Positions 58,656 to 64,000 of a stretch of DNA of 64,000 nt are shown here, piece after piece. Every line of letters starts with the position of its first letter. Within the stretch, counting starts at the first letter, position 1. The notes under the pieces are model-generated. The model saw only the letters and a program-made list of their open reading frames with translations. It was not told where the DNA came from and ran no database searches. The stretch comes from Salinimicrobium tongyeongense (GTDB lineage Bacteria; Bacteroidota; Bacteroidia; Flavobacteriales; Flavobacteriaceae): the NCBI RefSeq assembly GCF_026109735.1, contig NZ_CP069620.1:3445959-3509958 (forward strand). The letters run 5' to 3'. The position numbers and the translations under genes are program-made.

Positions 58656-59497
58656 AATTTAATTCCTCTTAGCATGCGGTCTACTCCGAAAATATCCTTT
58701 TTTAAGCTGGTTGCGAAATTTTTTTCAGCTAAAAGTGCTTCCGTTTCTTTCCCCAGGTACTGGTTGATCTCAAAATAAAGTTTTCCGCCCGGTTCCAGGT
58801 TATCGGCTGCCAGCTCTGTGATTTTCCGGTAGAAGATCAACGGATCGTGGTCTTTTACGTAAAGTGCTGTTTCAGGTTCGTGCTCGAGCACATTGCGCTG
58901 CATCTCTTTTTTTTCGAGCTCCCGCACATAAGGCGGATTGGAAACTATCACATCAAACTTTGCAGGCAGCTTTTCAGCCGCAAGAATATCTTTTTGAATG
59001 AAGTTCACTGCTACTTTATTTAAATCGGCATTGCGTTTTGCTGTTTCAAGGGCTTTTTCAGAAATATCTATGGCTGTGATTTCAGCTTTGGGTAAATGTT
59101 TAGCGAGCGAAATCGCAATACAGCCACTGCCGGTGCCAATGTCTAAAATTCTAATTTCTTCGGAAGCATTAAGGTCGTTGAGCACCCATTGCACCAGCTC
59201 CTCGGTCTCCGGCCTAGGAATCAGCACGTTCGAATTCACCTGAAAATTTATTCCGAAGAATTCTGTTGTCCCGGTAATATACTGAAGGGGTTCGTGCTGC
59301 CGAAGCCTTTGTAATGCAGCCCTCAGCTTCCCCTCAGCTTCTTCCGGAAGTTCCCGCTGCAGATCGAGTGCAAGATCCAACCTGGTTAACCCGGTAAACT
59401 CCTGAAGCAGGATATTAAAGAAAGAACCAATTTCCTCCTTAGGGTACTCTCCTTCCAGGGTGTCAAAAAAGGTATTTTTAAAGGCTGTTATTTTCAT
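58652..59497 (-). CDS. prmC: Peptide chain release factor N5-glutamine methyltransferase
   Basis: 281 residues. It methylates the GGQ glutamine of release factors with SAM. It has EPLQYITGTTEFFGINFQVN, VLIPRPETEELVQWVL, ILDIGTGSGCIAISLAKHL and the catalytic NPPY in FDVIVSNPPYVRELEKKEMQ. The N-terminal helical part is present. The length is typical. It is the first gene of the prmC-VOC-ligA overlap chain. Confidence 0.96.
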
Positions 59498-59553
59498 TCT
59501 TTTTTAACTGGTCTGTTTTCTCGCAGAGGGCGCAATGATTTTACAAAAAAGTA

Positions 59554-59744
59554 TTTCCCGCAGATTTCGCAGATCTGTGCAGATATCCGCAGGTCTTTAA
59601 TTTCCAAATCTTCAAATTCCCAAATCTTCAACTCATCTTTGGAATTTGGAATTTAGAATTTGGAATTTATACGTGGTGCTTGGTGCTTGGTATTTGGAAT
59701 TTGGAATTTATACTTGGAATTTGGTGCTTAAAATATTGGAATTT
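59554..59744. repeat. Simple-repeat block related to that at 20.2-20.6 kb
   Basis: It holds TTTCCCGCAGATTTCGCAGAT, then CCAAATCTTCAAATTCCCAA, then many GGAATTTGG and GGTGCTTGG units. The CGCAGAT part is in the same orientation as at 20.4 kb, whereas GGTGCTTGG/GGAATTTGG is the reverse complement of the CCAAGCACCAAATT tandem unit. It separates prmC from the GNAT gene. Confidence 0.8.
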
Positions 59745-59748
59745 TAGA

Positions 59749-60234
59749 TCAAAGATCCTTTATCAACCACACCGTACAGTTGTAATGTCCCGTGTCACCC
59801 AAGGGTTTTTCCAAAGACTCAAATCCGGACCTCATATAAAGCTTCTGCGCCTGTTTCATATAAGGCAGGGTTTCAATATAGCATTTTTGGAACCCCTGCT
59901 TTTTGGCAAATTCCAGGCAGGTAGTCATCATTTGGGTGCCCACACCTTTTCCCCTTACTTCGGGCAGGAAATACATTTTCTGAAGCTCACAAACAGCTCC
60001 TTCAAAGTTGGCTAAAGGTGCAATCCCCGCGCCTCCAATGATCCTGCCTTTATCTTCAACAACAAAATATTCTTTTTTTGGCGTATTATATTCGGCATGC
60101 ATATCATCAAGGGCGGCATCTTCATAAGCTGTCCCCACTTTTGGAACGCCCATTTCCACCAGCACGCTCCTTATTAACTCTTTAACCTGCTCATTGTCTT
60201 CGGGTTTAATTTCCCGTATTACATAACTGCTCAT
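59749..60234 (-). CDS. GNAT-family N-acetyltransferase
   Basis: 161 residues. The acetyl-CoA binding motif is KMYFLPEVRGKGVGTQMMTT, preceded by EYFVVEDKGRIIGGAGIAPL and followed by CYIETLPYMKQAQKLYMRSG and FESLEKPLG. Substrate unknown. It is divergent from ribD, with a gap of 29 bases, so both promoters overlap. Confidence 0.92.
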   Translation of the reverse strand: MSSYVIREIKPEDNEQVKELIRSVLVEMGVPKVGTAYEDAALDDMHAEYNTPKKEYFVVEDKGRIIGGAGIAPLANFEGAVCELQKMYFLPEVRGKGVGTQMMTTCLEFAKKQGFQKCYIETLPYMKQAQKLYMRSGFESLEKPLGDTGHYNCTVWLIKDL

Positions 60235-60250
60235 TCTCTCTATTAAATGC

Positions 60251-60258
60251 TATTTTTG
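60251..60258 (+). promoter_or_regulatory. -7 box (TATTTTTG) of ribD, overlapping an in-frame GTG
   Basis: TATTTTTG ends at 60258. The GTG at 60258 is inside the box; the GTG at 60264 is five bases beyond it. A leaderless ribD mRNA is likely. Confidence 0.5.
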
Positions 60259-60263
60259 TGACG

Positions 60264-61313
60264 GTGAAGATACATGAAAAATACATAAACCGCTGTATTC
60301 AGCTGGCGCAAAACGGGCTTGGAAGGACCTATCCCAACCCTGTGGTGGGCAGTGTTATTGTTCATAATGAGGTGATTATTGGCGAAGGCTGGCACCAAAA
60401 AGCCGGGGAACCCCATGCCGAAGTAAATGCCGTGAATTCGGTAAAGGATAAAAGCCTGCTACCAAAATCCACCATATATGTGAGCCTGGAGCCCTGCAGC
60501 CACTACGGAAAAACCCCTCCCTGCAGCAACCTGATCATTGACATCGGAATCAAAAAAGTTGTTATTGGTACTGTAGATCCATTTTCGGAAGTTGCCGGCA
60601 AGGGAATTAAGAAACTTATGGATGCCGGTTGCGAGGTAAGAGTGGGCGTTCTGGAACAGGAATGCCGCGAACTCAACAAACGCTTTTTTACCTTTCACAC
60701 AAAAAAACGCCCTTATGTTATTCTGAAATGGGCCCGGAGCAGCGACGGATTTTTAGCGCCCTTATCTGCCAAAAATGCCGAAAGAAAGCCGGTTTGGATC
60801 ACCGGAAAATATTCAAAACAGCTGGTTCACAAATGGCGCGCCGAAGAACAGGCGATCATGGTGGGCACGAACACTGCCGTAGCCGATAACCCTCAACTCA
60901 ACACCAGGCTGTGGCAGGGAAATGACCCGGTTAGGCTTGTGCTGGACAAAACTCTGAGAATTCCGGCAGATTCTCATCTTTTTGACGGATCGGTGAAGAC
61001 CATTGTTCTCACTGAAAAAGCTTCGGAAGAAAGGAGCTCCAAAAATGTCATTTTTGAGAGCCTTGATTTTGAAGGAGACCTGGCGCAACAGGTTTGTGAG
61101 GTGCTTTTCCACCACGAAATTCAGTCGGTGATCATTGAAGGCGGCCGGCAAACCCTGCAAACCTTTATTGATGCAGGTTTGTGGGACGAAGCCCGGATTT
61201 TCACCGGAAAACCTCATTTTAGAGCAGGAATTAAAGCTCCCGAAGTTACCGGCAGGCTTATTTCTGAAACCAAAGTAGACCAGGACCACTTAAAAGTTAT
61301 TTTCAATGATTAA
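60264..61313 (+). CDS. ribD: Bifunctional riboflavin biosynthesis protein RibD
   Basis: About 349 residues. The deaminase domain has MKIHEKYINRCIQLAQNGLG, GRTYPNPVVGSVIVHN, HAEVNAVNSVKD and the zinc site in YVSLEPCSHYGKTPPCSN. The reductase domain has LKWARSSDGFLAPLSAKN, VWITGKYSKQLVHKWRAE, AIMVGTNTAVADNPQLNTR and IIEGGRQTLQTFIDAGLWDE. It performs two steps of flavin synthesis. The GTG at 60264 is chosen because the upstream GTG is in the promoter box. The palindrome at 61041 encodes K-N-V-I-F. It overlaps the HAD gene by eight bases. Confidence 0.95.
   Translation: MKIHEKYINRCIQLAQNGLGRTYPNPVVGSVIVHNEVIIGEGWHQKAGEPHAEVNAVNSVKDKSLLPKSTIYVSLEPCSHYGKTPPCSNLIIDIGIKKVVIGTVDPFSEVAGKGIKKLMDAGCEVRVGVLEQECRELNKRFFTFHTKKRPYVILKWARSSDGFLAPLSAKNAERKPVWITGKYSKQLVHKWRAEEQAIMVGTNTAVADNPQLNTRLWQGNDPVRLVLDKTLRIPADSHLFDGSVKTIVLTEKASEERSSKNVIFESLDFEGDLAQQVCEVLFHHEIQSVIIEGGRQTLQTFIDAGLWDEARIFTGKPHFRAGIKAPEVTGRLISETKVDQDHLKVIFND
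61041..61055. repeat. Palindrome AAAAATGTCATTTTT in ribD
   Basis: Exact copy in the coding region, giving K-N-V-I-F in the reductase domain. A partial copy (AAAAATGTCATT) in the downstream EamA gene at about 62537 has the same frame (K-N-V-I). Confidence 0.8.
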
Positions 61314-61914
61314 AACCATCATCTTTGATTTTGGAGATGTGTTTCTCAACCTCGATAAACCGGCCACTGCACGGGAACTAAAGAAGTTCGAAATATCCCG
61401 TTTTTCAGGGGAAATGCTGCAGCAGAATATGGCCTATGAAAAAGGATTGATTTCTTCGGAAGCATTCATTTCAGGGTATTGCAAATCTTTTCCGAAGTTG
61501 ACTTCCGAAGCATTTATAAATTCGTGGAATTCCATTTTAATCGATTTTCCGGCGCACCGGCTGGAATTTCTTCAGCAATTAAAAAAAGAGAGGAAATACA
61601 AACTCATCTTGCTGAGCAACACCAACCACATTCATATTGATTGGGTGAAGCAGAATATCCCCTTTTTTGAGGAGTTTAAAAATTGTTTTGATGCATTTTA
61701 CCTTTCGCAGGAGATCAACCTTCGCAAACCTGATCCTGAAATTTACCACTTTGTACTGCAACAACACGATTTAAATCCGGAGGAAACGCTTTTTATTGAT
61801 GACACCCGGGAAAATACCGAAGCGGCTGCAAAACTGGGCATTCACACCTGGAATATTGATCCCGTTACCCAGGATGTGACCCAACTTTTCACCATTAAAA
61901 GCGAATTGTTTTGA
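61306..61914 (+). CDS. HAD-superfamily hydrolase
   Basis: 202 residues. Motif I is IIFDFGDVFLNLDK, motif II KLILLSNTNHIH, motif III RKPDPEIY and motif IV TLFIDDTRENTEAAAKLG. The cap is helical (subfamily IA-like). It probably dephosphorylates a small phosphate ester. Its place after ribD raises the possibility of the missing riboflavin-pathway phosphatase, but this is inference. It overlaps the EamA gene by four bases. Confidence 0.9.
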   Translation: MIKTIIFDFGDVFLNLDKPATARELKKFEISRFSGEMLQQNMAYEKGLISSEAFISGYCKSFPKLTSEAFINSWNSILIDFPAHRLEFLQQLKKERKYKLILLSNTNHIHIDWVKQNIPFFEEFKNCFDAFYLSQEINLRKPDPEIYHFVLQQHDLNPEETLFIDDTRENTEAAAKLGIHTWNIDPVTQDVTQLFTIKSELF

Positions 61915-62789
61915 TCTACCTGCTGTTAAGTGTACTTTCTTCAAGTGTGATCTTTGTGATCTTCAAACTTTTTGAGCGCTTTAAGATCAATACGCTACAG
62001 GCCATTATTTTCAACTATTTTTTCGCGTTTTCGGCGGGAATGTTCGTTGATGCGCAACCATTAGATCCGCTAAAAGTGCTTTCGGAAGCCTGGTTTTTGG
62101 GAACTTTTATTCTTGGGTTTATGTTTATTTCGGTTTTCTACCTCGCAGCCCTTACCACCCAAAAAAGCGGATTATCGGTAGTCTCTGTCGCTACCAAAAT
62201 GTCGGTGGCCATTCCTGTACTTTTCGGGATCATCCTTTATAATGAAAGTACGGGTTGGATAAAAGTTACAGGGATCATCCTGGCTCTTGTAGCGGTGTAT
62301 CTAACTTCCATTAAAAAGAAAGAGGGCATTAAGATCAAAAAGAGGAACCTGATCTTTCCGCTCCTGGTGTTCTTTGGCAGCGGAATTATTGATACCACCC
62401 TTAAATTTCTGGAAACTTCATATGTGGCCGAAGCCGATGTAGCCCTTTTCTCATCCACTATTTTTGCCATTGCAGGAACTATAGGAGTTTTCATCCTGCT
62501 CTTTCAGAAATTGAGGGGGAATTTAAACTTCAGCTTCAAAAATGTCATTGGCGGCGTGGCTTTGGGAATCCCTAACTTTGGTTCGATCTATTTCCTGGTG
62601 CTCGCCCTGCGCACTGAGGGCATGGAAAGTTCTACAATTTTTCCAATAAACAATGTGGCCATTGTAATGATCTCTACCTTCCTCGGAATTCTGTTATTTA
62701 AGGAAAGGATGTTACCAAAGAACTGGATTGGGATATTACTGGCGGTAGCGAGTATTATTTTAATCGCAACTTCTGAAGAATGGATGTAA
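61911..62789 (+). CDS. EamA/DMT-family transporter
   Basis: 292 residues, with about ten membrane helices. The TTG start overlaps the HAD stop codon. Helices are clear at ATKMSVAIPVLFGIILYNES, VTGIILALVAVYLTSI and ILLAVASIILIAT, and KERMLPKNWIGILLA is the family end pattern. It exports or imports a metabolite across the inner membrane; the substrate is unknown. It overlaps the next gene by ten bases. Confidence 0.9.
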   Translation: MIYLLLSVLSSSVIFVIFKLFERFKINTLQAIIFNYFFAFSAGMFVDAQPLDPLKVLSEAWFLGTFILGFMFISVFYLAALTTQKSGLSVVSVATKMSVAIPVLFGIILYNESTGWIKVTGIILALVAVYLTSIKKKEGIKIKKRNLIFPLLVFFGSGIIDTTLKFLETSYVAEADVALFSSTIFAIAGTIGVFILLFQKLRGNLNFSFKNVIGGVALGIPNFGSIYFLVLALRTEGMESSTIFPINNVAIVMISTFLGILLFKERMLPKNWIGILLAVASIILIATSEEWM

Positions 62790-63394
62790 AAGACACTTAT
62801 AAAACCATTTCGAAACCTTCGGCTGAAGTTCTTTTTAAAGATAAGAACAGCAAGTTTTTCGGATATGCTTTTCCTGTAACTTCCGAAGAAGAAGTAAAGG
62901 AACTGCTTGAAGAGCTTAAAAAGAAGCACCACTCTGCGCGGCACTGGTGCTATGCCTGGCAATTGGGAAAAAGTGATTTTCACTACCGGGCCAATGATGA
63001 CGGCGAACCTTCAAACTCGGCAGGAATGCCTATTTACGGGCAAATTCAGTCGTTTGAAGTTACAAACATTCTCATTGTGGTGGTGCGCTATTTTGGAGGA
63101 ATAAAACTGGGGGTTGGTGGTTTGATCAACGCCTACAAAACTGCGGCCCAAATGGCGCTGGAGGAATCTAACATCGTTACCCGCACCATCGACCTTAAAT
63201 TTGAGATCTCTTTTGATTATCCAGAGATGAACAAAGTGATGCGGGTGATCAAGGAAAATAACTTAAATGTAGTTGATCAAATACTAGAATTGGATTGTAA
63301 AATTATTATTACAGTTAGAAAAAGTGAAGCCGAAAGGATCTACGAAAAATTTGATGCTACATATAAGGTAGGCATTAAAGAGCTGGATGTTTAA
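62780..63394 (+). CDS. YigZ/IMPACT-family protein
   Basis: 204 residues. The UPF0029 domain has KDKNSKFFGYAFPVTSEEEV, HHSARHWCYAWQLGKSDFHY, RANDDGEPSNSAGMPIYGQI and VVVRYFGGIKLGVGGLINAY. The second domain resembles the C-terminal part of elongation factor G. The function in bacteria is not settled. It overlaps the end of the convergent thioesterase gene by four bases. Confidence 0.93.
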   Translation: MDVKDTYKTISKPSAEVLFKDKNSKFFGYAFPVTSEEEVKELLEELKKKHHSARHWCYAWQLGKSDFHYRANDDGEPSNSAGMPIYGQIQSFEVTNILIVVVRYFGGIKLGVGGLINAYKTAAQMALEESNIVTRTIDLKFEISFDYPEMNKVMRVIKENNLNVVDQILELDCKIIITVRKSEAERIYEKFDATYKVGIKELDV

Positions 63395-63789
63395 AACCCT
63401 AGCTTTTCAAGAATGGGCTGCGGACACCTGATGGGTTTGTTCTTTTCCATATCCATAAATATTAAGGTGGTTTCAGCTTCGGTTAATAATTCATCGTTTT
63501 GATTGAATATCTCGTATTCAAATTCTATCCGAACTCCCGGTTTCTTTTTCAGGCGTGTAATGATCTTAAGATCATCATCGAATTTCGCCGATTTTTTAAA
63601 TTTCAGGTTCAATTCATAAACAGGCAGCATCACTCCTCCTTCTTCCATTTTACGATATGAGATCCCCAGAGCAGCAAGCCAGTCAATACGTGCAATTTCA
63701 AGATATTGTGCATAGTTGCCGTGGTACACGACCCCCATTTGGTCTGTCTCTGCATATCGAACTTTAACATAGGTGAAGTGGCTTTTCAT
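63391..63789 (-). CDS. YbgC-type acyl-CoA thioesterase
   Basis: 132 residues with a hotdog fold. The active-site motif YAETDQMGVVYHGNYAQYLE has the catalytic Asp-Gln-Met-Gly of the YbgC family. The rest (LKFKKSAKFDDDLKIITRLK, ETTLIFMDMEKNKPIRCP) is also typical. It hydrolyses short-chain acyl-CoA; the physiological role is unknown. Confidence 0.93.
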   Translation of the reverse strand: MKSHFTYVKVRYAETDQMGVVYHGNYAQYLEIARIDWLAALGISYRKMEEGGVMLPVYELNLKFKKSAKFDDDLKIITRLKKKPGVRIEFEYEIFNQNDELLTEAETTLIFMDMEKNKPIRCPQPILEKLGF

Positions 63790-63955
63790 GATTTTTTTAA
63801 TGAATTATTTGATTCGGTTTTGTACTTTCACAGTGAACGAAGTATGCTAAAATTTTTGTTAAATTTCAAGTAGGCAAACGTTTTTTTTTCAGATAATTTG
63901 TTCACATATTTGTTGCTCTAAAAAACCGGGGAGAAAGACATTTTCTCTTTTTCTT

Positions 63956-64000
63956 ATGGAAACCACTACTAACAAACGCATTATAAATTTAGACTCCGGA
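63956..64000 (+). CDS. Start of an unidentified gene, cut by the window edge
   Basis: ATG at 63956 begins METTTNKRIINLDSG and runs off the right edge. Fifteen residues are not enough to identify it. The 166-base gap to the left is A+T-rich and contains CATATTTG at 63904-63911, one base from the -7 consensus. Confidence 0.4.
   Translation, partial: METTTNKRIINLDSG

Noticed and set aside
63790..63955. Replication origin beside the right edge
   Set aside because: No DnaA-box cluster was seen, and the partial downstream protein does not look like DnaA.

Overview
The window is chromosomal DNA from a member of the Bacteroidota, almost certainly family Flavobacteriaceae. The evidence is a type IX secretion C-terminal sorting domain on a 1557-residue HYR protein, a PorD (DUF4835) gene, several promoters of the Bacteroidota form (TTG, about 19 bases, TAnnTTTG), very few Shine-Dalgarno sites, many lipoproteins, and typical flavobacterial gene clusters (coaBC-rpoZ-bamD-dapA; ligA-VOC-prmC). 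Nearly all of it is core genome. The one clearly mobile piece is an intact IS256-family insertion sequence.

Layout. 0-5 kb: a DUF4136 lipoprotein (cut by the window edge), three small or unknown membrane/signalling proteins, a YbiT-type ABC-F ATPase and a thioredoxin-fold lipoprotein. 5-12 kb: transaldolase, a short-chain dehydrogenase, the SRP RNA gene with a textbook promoter, glutaminyl cyclase, a thioesterase, glyA and fumarylacetoacetase. 12-20 kb: a YtxJ-like protein, clpB, the IS256 element inserted exactly at the clpB stop codon, CsbD, a phytase-like esterase, a probably frameshifted histidine phosphatase, a lipoprotein and smpB. 20.2-20.7 kb is a block of simple repeats. 20.7-30.4 kb: pcm, then a long plus-strand run (Gfo/Idh/MocA oxidoreductase, 3-hydroxyacyl-CoA dehydrogenase, DUF1015, YggS, an exonuclease/GIY-YIG fusion, a DUF3857 transglutaminase-like protein, a voltage-gated K+ channel, miaA). 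30.4-37.5 kb: the giant HYR protein and an OmpR-type two-component system. 37.6-47.8 kb: coaE, YbbR, a glycosyltransferase, fabI, recN, porD, coaBC, rpoZ, bamD, dapA and DUF6913. 47.8-55.4 kb: two multi-span membrane proteins, a 5'-nucleotidase split into two genes in C-then-N order, and a seven-PAS histidine kinase with a single-domain receiver. 55.4-64 kb: a possible 39-residue membrane protein, ligA, VOC, prmC, a second simple-repeat block, a GNAT enzyme, the overlapping chain ribD-HAD-EamA-IMPACT, a second thioesterase and the start of an unidentified gene.

The most unusual signal is not a gene. It is a dispersed 15-base palindrome, AAAAATGNCATTTTT. Its 14-base core occurs exactly at 12 places, with several near copies. 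Most copies lie just 3' of genes, some as the tip of terminator hairpins. Five lie inside unrelated genes, always in the same reading frame, where they encode (K/Q)-N-x-I-F. Other points of note are the IS256 insertion that moved the clpB terminator 1.35 kb from its gene, two related blocks of simple repeats, a degenerate second Walker A in the ABC-F protein, and promoter boxes only 4-5 bases from start codons, which suggest leaderless mRNAs. All family assignments were made by reading motifs; no database search was run.
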